From Bacteroidales bacterium (GTDB taxonomy: Bacteria; Bacteroidota; Bacteroidia; Bacteroidales; UBA932), in the NCBI GenBank assembly GCA_017482565.1, contig JAFUMO010000022.1:1-36742 (forward strand): a DNA stretch of 36,742 nucleotides, given 5' to 3'. Positions 7,935-15,099 of the stretch are shown piece by piece. The notes under the pieces were generated by a model. It worked only from the letters and a program-made list of their open reading frames with translations. It was not told the origin of the DNA and made no database searches. Positions within the stretch are counted from its first letter, which is position 1; each line of letters starts with the position of its first letter. The translations under genes and the position numbers were made by a program.

Positions 7935-9041
7935 ATGAAAAAATCACTTCTATTGGCAGCTGCGTTCCTATGTATAGGAACCGCCCTTTCAGCACAGTAC
8001 AAATATGAGTTCACAGTGGTTAAGGAGAACCCGGCAACTCCAGTGAAGAACCAGGCAAGCACAGGTACATGCTGGTGCTTTGCAACCAACTCTTTCATTG
8101 AGTCTGAGCTTCTCAGAATGGGTAAAGGCGAGTATGACCTTTCAGAGATGTTCATTGTAAGGAACAACTACAAGACCAGAATCACCGACAACTACTACAG
8201 GAGAGGCAGAGGTAATGTAGGTCAGGGCAGTATTGCACACATGTACATCAATGAAATGGTAAAGAACGGCCTTATCACAGAGGAGGCTTATGACGGAATC
8301 AACTACGATTCTCCTACCCACAGCCACGGTGATCTTCAGAAGTGGGTTCAGGCAATCAGCAAGAACGCTGTGGAGATGAAGAAACCTATCCCTGCAGAGA
8401 TTCTTGAGGGTATGCTTGACGCATACCTTGGCAAGGTTCCTGAGAAATTCACATACAAGGGAAAAGAGTATACTCCGGAGACTTTCTACAAGAGCCTTGG
8501 CATCAATGCAAACGACTACGTAGAGCTTACAAGCTTCAACCACCATCCATTCTATCAGCAGATTGTTGTTGAGGTTCCCGACAACTGGGACCACCAGCTT
8601 ATGTACAACCTTCCTTTGGATGAGTTCATGGCTGTAATTGACAACGCAATCAACACCGGCTACACAGTAGCATGGGACGGTGACGTAAGCGAGCCAGGCT
8701 ATGCATTCCAGCATCAGGTTGCAGTTCTCTGCAAGGACAACATCAGAAAAGAGGCTGAAATCAAGACAAAACCTGTTGAGGAAGAGGTAACCCAGGAGAG
8801 CAGACAGAAGGGTTACGAGACATTCGTTACAACTGACGACCACCTTGAGCACATTACAGGTATTGCAAAAGACCAGGACGGAGTAAAATACTACAAGACC
8901 AAGAACTCTTGGGGCACACAGAGAAACGGTACAGGCTACCACTATATGTCTGAGAACTATATCAAAGCCAAAACCATCTCAATCCTTGTAAACAAGAATT
9001 CAATCCCTAAAGACATCAGGGCAAAATTGGGCATCAAATAA
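7935..9041 (+). CDS. Secreted C1-family aminopeptidase, second paralogue
   Basis: This 368-residue paralogue of the upstream gene has a signal peptide cleaved near residue 20 (ALSA|QYK). The catalytic residues are Gln40 and Cys46 in KNQASTGTCW, His303 in TTDDHLEH and Asn324 in TKNSWG, all intact. Compared with its neighbour it lacks a loop of about 25 residues before the His, so substrate preference may differ. I start at the ATG at 7935; a TTG at 7920 would only add five residues before the signal peptide. It has no obvious promoter of its own and probably depends on read-through past the hairpin at 7812-7848. A hairpin at 9070-9096 follows, then pssA. Confidence 0.88.
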   Translation: MKKSLLLAAAFLCIGTALSAQYKYEFTVVKENPATPVKNQASTGTCWCFATNSFIESELLRMGKGEYDLSEMFIVRNNYKTRITDNYYRRGRGNVGQGSIAHMYINEMVKNGLITEEAYDGINYDSPTHSHGDLQKWVQAISKNAVEMKKPIPAEILEGMLDAYLGKVPEKFTYKGKEYTPETFYKSLGINANDYVELTSFNHHPFYQQIVVEVPDNWDHQLMYNLPLDEFMAVIDNAINTGYTVAWDGDVSEPGYAFQHQVAVLCKDNIRKEAEIKTKPVEEEVTQESRQKGYETFVTTDDHLEHITGIAKDQDGVKYYKTKNSWGTQRNGTGYHYMSENYIKAKTISILVNKNSIPKDIRAKLGIK

Positions 9042-9069
9042 TTTGTTTCCCTACAAATCTTAAACAGAC

Positions 9070-9096
9070 AAGGGTGGTCCACAAAGGGCCACCCTT
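9070..9096 (+). terminator. Hairpin between C1 peptidase and pssA
   Basis: AAGGGTGGTCC (9070-9080) pairs with GGGCCACCCTT (9086-9096) in 11 pairs, one of them G-T, with a 5-base loop. No T-run follows and pssA starts 17 bp later, so this is either a weak terminator or a processing/attenuation structure in a shared transcript. Confidence 0.45.
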
Positions 9097-9113
9097 ATAT
9101 AAATGATACAACT

Positions 9114-9812
9114 ATGGGCATCACCAGACATATTCCAAACACAATCACCTCAATGAATCTTTTGAGCGGTTGTTTTGCAACAATCTTTGCCATTAACGGA
9201 GACTTCAAGACCTCGTTCCTGTGCATCATTGCAGGAGCTGTATTTGATTTTTGCGACGGCCTTGCAGCCCGCGCCCTAAAAGCCTACTCCCCTATGGGCA
9301 AGGAGCTTGATTCCCTTGCAGATATGGTTACATTCGGTGTTGCCCCGGCAATGATCCTCTACAGGTTCCAGGCAGAATCGGGATTCCTCATCTACCTGCC
9401 CCTCCTGATAGCCGCCTTCAGCGGCCTCAGGCTGGCAAAGTTCAATATTGACACCCGCCAGAGCGAAAACTTCATAGGACTTGCCACCCCATCGTGCGCC
9501 CTCATCTGCGGCTCACTCATCTATGCAGCTGAAACATATCCCGGACTTGCCGGTTTCCTTACCGCATATGCGTACATTGTTCCAATGCTGGCCCTCGTGC
9601 TGTGCTATCTCCTTATATGCGAAATCCCCATGTTCTCGTTCAAGTTCAAGAACCTCACATGGAAAGACAACTCCGCAAGGTTCTCATTCCTTGCAGTGGC
9701 TGCGGTACTTGCCATTGCAGTCCTTGCAACCGGCCTCAACTGGAGCCTCCTCGTACTGGGCATCTTCATTGCATATATCCTAATAAATGTATTTGCAAAA
9801 CGGACAAGATGA
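9114..9812 (+). CDS. pssA: CDP-diacylglycerol-serine O-phosphatidyltransferase
   Basis: The enzyme makes phosphatidylserine from CDP-diacylglycerol and serine in the inner membrane, the route to phosphatidylethanolamine. The CDP-alcohol phosphotransferase motif DG-x2-AR-x8-G-x3-D-x3-D is complete at Asp48, Gly49, Ala52, Arg53, Gly62, Asp66 and Asp70. The 232 residues contain about seven hydrophobic segments, consistent with the short integral-membrane type II enzyme rather than the E. coli type I protein. No psd decarboxylase gene is next to it. The start ATG at 9114 lies just before the conserved 'RHIPNTITSMNLLSG' of the family. Confidence 0.9.
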   Translation: MGITRHIPNTITSMNLLSGCFATIFAINGDFKTSFLCIIAGAVFDFCDGLAARALKAYSPMGKELDSLADMVTFGVAPAMILYRFQAESGFLIYLPLLIAAFSGLRLAKFNIDTRQSENFIGLATPSCALICGSLIYAAETYPGLAGFLTAYAYIVPMLALVLCYLLICEIPMFSFKFKNLTWKDNSARFSFLAVAAVLAIAVLATGLNWSLLVLGIFIAYILINVFAKRTR

Positions 9813-9870
9813 CACATGAATAAAACATGTGAAATGCATTAAATTTTTCACATATTAATATTATTAATAT

Positions 9871-9878
9871 TATATTTG
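9871..9878 (+). promoter_or_regulatory. Promoter element of the 6S-like RNA
   Basis: TATATTTG is an exact -7 consensus in a very AT-rich stretch. A good -33 TTTG is missing at the right distance (TTTTCA at 9845-9850 is closest). Transcription would start near 9885, about 40 bases before the long hairpin. Confidence 0.55.
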
Positions 9879-9923
9879 CAAAAGTTAAGCTACAAGCAAA
9901 GCTGAACTGCATTCTACATATTT

Positions 9924-10124
9924 AAGCGTTATTGAAAAACTAATCTTCGTATATCAAACTTCGCAATTTTGATCTCCCTGAAGATAAGTTGGCAATAGCG
10001 CCCATGTCTTGGTTATACAATTATTGTCGTATATAACTTGGCGTGGGTGTCTGTTGTTTATTCAGGGAGAAGGCAATGCGAAGGCCTGATATACAGAATA
10101 AAGAGCAGATATCCACGCTTTTTT
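9924..10124 (+). ncRNA. ssrS: Long hairpin RNA, candidate 6S RNA
   Basis: About 200 bases fold into one rod interrupted by bubbles. From the outside in: AAGCGT 9924-9929 with 10115-10120; GTATATCA 9949-9956 with 10087-10094; CTTCGCA 9959-9965 with 10077-10083; TCTCCCTGAA 9973-9982 with 10061-10070; CCCATG 10001-10006 with 10042-10047 (one G-U); GTTATA 10012-10017 with 10032-10037. The terminal loop is 14 bases. T6 directly follows the closing stem, as in an intrinsic terminator, and a -7 element lies upstream. Length, a single long stem and large internal bubbles (for example 9983-10000/10048-10060) are the hallmarks of 6S RNA, which binds housekeeping RNA polymerase. The known Bacteroidales 6S family is the obvious comparison. 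The alternative is a leader or attenuator for the peptide gene 45 bp downstream. Confidence 0.6.
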
Positions 10125-10169
10125 ATGTGTCTTTGGATAAAGGAGGAAACCAAAACAAACTTTTATATT

Positions 10170-10295
10170 ATGGACACTGTAAAAAATTCTTTCTATGAAT
10201 CTCCAGAAGTAGAGATTATAGAAGTACAAGTTGAAAAAGGATTTGCAACAAGCAACGGCACCGGAGAATCTTTCGGTAATGGCGGTACCATTTAA
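10170..10295 (+). CDS. 41-residue acidic peptide upstream of surface lipoprotein
   Basis: The peptide starts MDTVKNSFYESPEVEII, continues EVQVEKGFATSN and ends in a Gly/Asn/Thr tail (GTGESFGNGGTI). It has no signal peptide, Cys or hydrophobic segment. Similar short proteins with an 'EVxxIEVxVEKGFA(T/S)S' core and Gly-rich tail recur in Bacteroidales, in my recollection often before large surface-protein genes; their function is not known to me. The ATG at 10170 is preceded by AT-rich TTTTATATT; a perfect AAGGAGG at 10138-10144 is 25 bases away, too far for normal use. An in-frame TTG at 10038 lies inside the hairpin RNA and is rejected. The lipoprotein gene follows after 13 bp, so both are probably one operon. 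Confidence 0.65.
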   Translation: MDTVKNSFYESPEVEIIEVQVEKGFATSNGTGESFGNGGTI

Positions 10296-10308
10296 TCATT
10301 AAGTTCCC

Positions 10309-13254
10309 ATGAAAAGAATCTACACATTGCTGATTGCTGCAACATGTTTATTTGCAAGTTGCAGCCATGATGAAACTATTGACAATGCAGTATTTTCATC
10401 AAAAACTATCCAAGCTTACATGGAAGGTAGCTCTTCCAACACAAAAGCTGCTCTTACAGAAACAAATAATAAATTGGAAATGACATGGACTACAGGGGAT
10501 GCTTTTGTAATGTACGTTGGAGATAACAATACACCTGCTGTATATACATTATCAGAAAGTTCTTCAGGCAGCTCAAATGGTATATTTACCACTACATCAA
10601 CTGCGGAAGGACAACTGAAAGGCGCTGCATACCCTTATGTAGAAAATGGAGTCTCTTATGACGGCAGCTATCTGGAAATAACATTACCGTCCGAAATCAC
10701 TTACGACCCAAACATCCCTACAAAGTGTAATGCACCTATGTGGGGAACAATAGCAAATAATGAAGAATCAATCTCATTCAAACATCTTGCAAGTTTATTG
10801 AGAATTGACTGTTCAAATTTGCCATCCGGTTATAATAAATTGACAGTAACTGCCTCAAGCCCGATTTCAGGTAAATTCAAAGTACGTCCGAATAACAGCG
10901 AGCCAATCCTTGCTCAGGGTGAAAATGACGCAGATGGCAATAACAAGTCAATATCTGTAAAATTTGATCCAATTACTGATGCCAGCCAATCAGAGAACGC
11001 ATTTTACATCCCTATACCTTCTGGGACATACTCCTCATTGAGCGTAACAATCAGCAATGGGACAAATGACAGATTGGTAAGATGTTGGACCAATATTACA
11101 TTTAAAAGGGCATATTATTATACAGCTAAAGTTGATTGTCAATATATTGATGCGTCAGACGCAACAACAGTAAACACCAAACTGACTGAGATTGTTACTA
11201 CACAAAACACAACTGCTCAAGTAGTTATAGAAAGTGACAGTCTGGATATTACCCAACCGTTTAAAACACCTGATGTAACAAACAGCAACGTTACAATGGT
11301 ATTTCCACAAAATTTGACAACAACAGAGAGTAGCCCGCTAAAGATTGAGAGTGCAAATAAAACAGCTGAAGCATCTGAATCAGACAGAATTCTGTCTATA
11401 GATGTTCCAATGTCTGATGATACACAAGGGGCTTATGTTGAAGTTGAGACACCAACCACAACAGTAAATATAACCGGAGGAAAATTTAAAGCCATTACCG
11501 CAACAACAGCAACCAATACACTTATTGTAGGAAATGGAGTTGAAATTGAATCACTCACAGTAAAAGCCGGTAATGTAAGAATCCAAAATGGCAGTAGCGT
11601 CAATTCATTGAAAAATGAATCGGATGAGGAAATATTGCTGATTATTGAGGATGGTGCATCCAAACCTGAAACTATAGATCCAAACAATAAGGTTAAAGTA
11701 ATAACATCTATAGAATATGATTTGATGAATACTCCTGATGGAACAGTTTATAATTTGACATCCGATATGGAGTTGACTGAGCCTCTTTACATAGCAAATA
11801 AAGTAACTGTAGAGCTGAATGGATACAGGATTACCCATAAACATGGAGATTGGAATGACCCTAATGGTGACAAATCCCTCATAGTCATCAAAAGAGGAGG
11901 GACATTGACTGTAAATAACAGTACCGGTGACGGAAGGATATCTGTTTTAAACCACAACACAAACGATGGAAATCCTAACAACACCAATATATATTCTTGC
12001 ATCAAAATGACAGCTTATGGTGAGAGTGCAAATGGAGACCTTGCCAAGTTAGTCTTGAATAACGGATATATTGAGGGGAACTATTACTGCATAACAGGTA
12101 ATGGTAACAGGCACGATACTTATATAGAGATTAATGGCGGATGGATTTCTTCTTTGGGAGGTGAATTCCATCAGGATGTAGGCAGTGAAACTCTTGGCAT
12201 ATATCATCCTCAAAATGGAACTATTGTAATAAACGGTGGTACAATAAAAGGTTATGAATCTGCAATAGAGATGAGAGGTGGAGAGCTGACAGCCCAAAAT
12301 GCTACATTTGAAGTGGAACCCGTAACTACAGAGTTCAGCATCAGACAATCAAATAGTGGAAACACATTGATTGGAACAGCAATAGGCATATCACCTTACA
12401 GTGGAAGATCAGTAAAGGCAACTATTACAAATTCAACTTTGATTGGTCCAAAAGCACTTCATGAAGAGTATCTATATGATGGTAATGCCCCAGAAACTTC
12501 AATCAAGATAGATGGAGGAAGATATAAAGGAGCCATTTATAGTGAAAATGCAGATAACATTATTTCAAATGGCACATTCTATGACCCTAGTGCTTTTGAT
12601 TATCTTGCTAACAATGCAAAAGTATATCTGGCGGATTCTATGCAACTTACTAAGGCCATAACTATTGACAAAACTGTAACAGTTGATCTTTGTGGTCATA
12701 AAATAGAGAACAAAACAGCCGGACACCCTTCAAATATTACACCTGAAGTGGATGATGAGTGTGTTGTATTCATGGTTACAGGTAATGGTAATCTTACCAT
12801 TGAGGGAAATGGCACTGTAAAAGCAACCGGAGACGGAGTAAATACAGATTACAACACAGCTGTATGGGCAATGGGAGCAAATGCAAAAGCTGTCATTAAA
12901 GGAGGCTCCTATTCAAATGAAAAAGACACAGAAGGTGATGGCTGTGATTTGATTTACGCACAAGACGGAGCAAAAATTGAAATACATGGCGGTGACTTCA
13001 AGTCTTATATAAGATCAACTTTAGGAAAGTCAGTAGGTGGTGTTCACGATGTTTTGAATTGTAAAGACGATTCCAATAGTGTGATAACAGTATATGGAGG
13101 AAAATTTTTGAACTATGCTCCATCACTTGAAAATGTTGGTAACGGAGAAGTTATTCTTGCTGAAGGCAAGAAAGTATACAATGAATCATCTGCAGAAGTT
13201 ACAACGGCTCACGATCACACATCTGAAACAGATGTATGGTATGAAGTAAGATAG
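10309..13254 (+). CDS. Large surface lipoprotein: fimbrillin-like domain plus beta-helix repeats
   Basis: This 981-residue protein has a lipoprotein signal with lipobox FASC (Cys19) followed by SHDE; acidic residues there favour surface export in Bacteroidota. Residues about 20-275 resemble the N-terminal domain of FimA/Mfa-type fimbrillins (the 'TWTTGDAF', 'FKHLASLLRID' and 'AFYIPIPSG' signatures). The rest is rich in short beta turns such as 'INGGTIKG', 'VIKGGSYSNE' and 'EIHGGDFKSY', typical of a right-handed beta-helix. Two beta-helix blocks start alike, near residues 475 ('GTVYNLTSDMELTEPLYI') and 768 ('AKVYLADSMQLTKAITI'), pointing to internal duplication. Base composition is clearly AT-richer than the flanking housekeeping genes. 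A role in adhesion or glycan contact is likely but unproven. No partner fimbrial genes are near. Confidence 0.8.
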   Translation: MKRIYTLLIAATCLFASCSHDETIDNAVFSSKTIQAYMEGSSSNTKAALTETNNKLEMTWTTGDAFVMYVGDNNTPAVYTLSESSSGSSNGIFTTTSTAEGQLKGAAYPYVENGVSYDGSYLEITLPSEITYDPNIPTKCNAPMWGTIANNEESISFKHLASLLRIDCSNLPSGYNKLTVTASSPISGKFKVRPNNSEPILAQGENDADGNNKSISVKFDPITDASQSENAFYIPIPSGTYSSLSVTISNGTNDRLVRCWTNITFKRAYYYTAKVDCQYIDASDATTVNTKLTEIVTTQNTTAQVVIESDSLDITQPFKTPDVTNSNVTMVFPQNLTTTESSPLKIESANKTAEASESDRILSIDVPMSDDTQGAYVEVETPTTTVNITGGKFKAITATTATNTLIVGNGVEIESLTVKAGNVRIQNGSSVNSLKNESDEEILLIIEDGASKPETIDPNNKVKVITSIEYDLMNTPDGTVYNLTSDMELTEPLYIANKVTVELNGYRITHKHGDWNDPNGDKSLIVIKRGGTLTVNNSTGDGRISVLNHNTNDGNPNNTNIYSCIKMTAYGESANGDLAKLVLNNGYIEGNYYCITGNGNRHDTYIEINGGWISSLGGEFHQDVGSETLGIYHPQNGTIVINGGTIKGYESAIEMRGGELTAQNATFEVEPVTTEFSIRQSNSGNTLIGTAIGISPYSGRSVKATITNSTLIGPKALHEEYLYDGNAPETSIKIDGGRYKGAIYSENADNIISNGTFYDPSAFDYLANNAKVYLADSMQLTKAITIDKTVTVDLCGHKIENKTAGHPSNITPEVDDECVVFMVTGNGNLTIEGNGTVKATGDGVNTDYNTAVWAMGANAKAVIKGGSYSNEKDTEGDGCDLIYAQDGAKIEIHGGDFKSYIRSTLGKSVGGVHDVLNCKDDSNSVITVYGGKFLNYAPSLENVGNGEVILAEGKKVYNESSAEVTTAHDHTSETDVWYEVR

Positions 13255-13266
13255 ATGAAAAACTAA

Positions 13267-13307
13267 AACAAGAGAGAGAGAGCGGTAAATTTTCCCGCTC
13301 TCTTGTT
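13267..13307 (+). terminator. Terminator of the peptide-lipoprotein operon
   Basis: AACAAGAGAG...AGCGG pairs with CCGCTCTCTTGTT (13295-13307), a 13-bp stem with four extra bases (AGAG) bulged on the left arm and an AT-rich loop. It lies between two convergent genes and probably serves the upstream one; no clear T-run follows. Confidence 0.6.
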
Positions 13308-13331
13308 ATTTATAACTGATACATATCTGCC

Positions 13332-14966
13332 TCAGCTGTAGAGGAAACGCTTGATGCTCATTTTAGGAGTCTTCTCAAATGGCTCGGCAACGGCTTCTAT
13401 TGCAGAAAGCTTGCTGTAGGCCGGCATCTGGGCATTCACCTGTTTCATGAGTTCCTTGCTGTAGGATGCAGCTTCAAGTGAGTTTTCAGCCAGTTTCTCT
13501 GCATCCATATATACAAGACCTACAAGTGCGGCCCCTCTGGCCACAACAATGGATTCAACCACATGCGGAAGATTGTTGATTACAGCCTCTATCTCCTCAG
13601 GGTAGATATTCTGTCCGTTAGGGGAGAGGATCATGTTCTTGCTACGTCCCCTGATGAATATGTTCCCCTCCTTGTCCATAAGGCCCAGGTCTCCGGTGTT
13701 CATCCAGCCATCCTTTGTGAATGCCGCTCTTGTGGCATCTTCATTCTTGAAATAGCCGCTCATTATGTTTGTTCCGCGGGCCTGGATTTCGCCCGGAATC
13801 CTGTACGGATCATCCGAATCAATCCTTATCTCAACAGAGTCAATGGCTTTTCCACACGATTTTGAAACAAACCTGTCCCAATCCTCGTATGCCATGAGAG
13901 GAGCTGCCTCTGTCATGCCGTAGCCTACAGTGAACGGGAGCCTGATTTTCCTGAACCAGTATTCAACCTCAGGGTTCAGGGCAGCACCACCCATTACAAT
14001 TTCCCTGATGTTGCCTCCGAACGCAGTGAGGAGAGTTTCCCTTATCTTCTTGAAGATTATCCGGTTGATGCCTGGAATTGATGTGAGCAACTTCATCAGC
14101 GGCTTGTTGATTACCGGCTGTATCTTGTTCTTGAAGATCTTCTCCATCACAAGAGGGACTGTGATGAGCAGATAAGGCTTTACCTCTGCCAGCGCACCCA
14201 TCAGGATTGCAGGGGTAGGCATCCTTCCAATATAGTAGATTGAAGAACCTCCGCACAACGGGTAGATAAGTTCAAACATCAGGCCATACATGTGGGCCAT
14301 AGGAAGCATGGAAACAATCTTGTCCTTTGAGGAAGATGGTATCCTCTTCTGACCGAACTCCACATTTGCACTGATGCACTCGTACCTGAGCATAACCCCC
14401 TTGGGCATGCATGTGGTTCCCGATGTATAGTTGATTATTGCAAGTTCCTTGTCATTGTTGAATGTGTAGTCCACATCCTCCCCGGAGAATCCTTTCGGAA
14501 ACTTTGCGGCCATTGCCGCATCTGTGCCGGCGTATGCCTCCTCAATCTCCTTAGTTGCCCCATAGAGCAGGGAAAAATCCACTGTAGAGACAACTGCCTT
14601 GAGGGCAGGCATCTCTGCTACGGAGAGCTTGGGCCATATGTCATGGTCTGTGAAAAGGATTGTGCTCTCAGAATGGTTTACAAGAGACTTTATGCTGTCG
14701 GGATGAAAATCTGCAAGAATGGGGACCATAACGGCCTCGTATGTGTTTCCTGCCAGGAATGCCATTCCCCAGCGGGCTGTGTTCTTTGCGCATAGGGCAA
14801 TCTTCTCCCCTTTCTGTATCCCTGCGGCGCTGAAGAAAAGGTGGAGCTTCTCTATCTGGGTTGCAACCTCTCCAAAGGTGAATGTCTCACCTCCATAATT
14901 CCCCAGTGCAGGGTTGTTCCAATTGGCTTTTATTGATTCCTCAAGTCTCTTAAGGTAATGTTTCAT
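13332..14966 (-). CDS. AMP-forming acyl-CoA synthetase (long-chain fatty acid-CoA ligase-like)
   Basis: This 544-residue member of the ANL adenylating superfamily activates a carboxylic acid with ATP and joins it to CoA. The phosphate-binding motif is YTSGTTCMPKG (180-190), with Cys186 where most family members have Gly. Later come 'YGMTEAAP', 'TGDLGLMDKEGNIFIRGR' and, near the C-terminus, 'KTPKMSIKRFLYS' carrying the likely catalytic Lys. Size and motif spacing fit the fatty-acyl-CoA synthetases of Bacteroidota; the exact acid cannot be told. I use the ATG at 14966; an ATG at 14996 would add ten residues and a TTG lies at 15017. A TACATTTG promoter element at 15015-15022 fits either ATG. Confidence 0.85.
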   Translation of the reverse strand: MKHYLKRLEESIKANWNNPALGNYGGETFTFGEVATQIEKLHLFFSAAGIQKGEKIALCAKNTARWGMAFLAGNTYEAVMVPILADFHPDSIKSLVNHSESTILFTDHDIWPKLSVAEMPALKAVVSTVDFSLLYGATKEIEEAYAGTDAAMAAKFPKGFSGEDVDYTFNNDKELAIINYTSGTTCMPKGVMLRYECISANVEFGQKRIPSSSKDKIVSMLPMAHMYGLMFELIYPLCGGSSIYYIGRMPTPAILMGALAEVKPYLLITVPLVMEKIFKNKIQPVINKPLMKLLTSIPGINRIIFKKIRETLLTAFGGNIREIVMGGAALNPEVEYWFRKIRLPFTVGYGMTEAAPLMAYEDWDRFVSKSCGKAIDSVEIRIDSDDPYRIPGEIQARGTNIMSGYFKNEDATRAAFTKDGWMNTGDLGLMDKEGNIFIRGRSKNMILSPNGQNIYPEEIEAVINNLPHVVESIVVARGAALVGLVYMDAEKLAENSLEAASYSKELMKQVNAQMPAYSKLSAIEAVAEPFEKTPKMSIKRFLYS

Positions 14967-15014
14967 ATAGTGCAAGTTTTTGATTGCTTGCGGCATATTA
15001 CTGCACGCGGGGGG

Positions 15015-15022
15015 CAAATGTA
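15015..15022 (-). promoter_or_regulatory. Promoter element of the acyl-CoA synthetase gene
   Basis: The minus strand reads TACATTTG, an exact TAnnTTTG match. TTTC lies 20 bp upstream as a poor -33. The start would fall near 15008. Confidence 0.5.
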
Positions 15023-15099
15023 GTGTAAAATTCCGACATTATGAAATATCTGCTCCTGAGTGGTCTGATTCTCTGTTAGATAGCGGGTACACTCCGGGA

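Noticed and set aside
8142-8942. 266-codon minus-strand frame opposite the second C1 peptidase
   Set aside because: The forward frame holds the full catalytic set; the reverse is a Val/Cys/Leu-rich shadow caused by codon bias.
10038-10169. TTG-initiated N-terminal extension of the 41-residue peptide
   Set aside because: It would run through the hairpin RNA and its T6 tail; the ATG at 10170 begins the recognisable family sequence.
10170-10295. RiPP precursor peptide with biosynthetic genes
   Set aside because: No modification, protease or export gene lies nearby and there is no Cys or Ser/Thr-rich core; only the Gly-rich tail suggested it.
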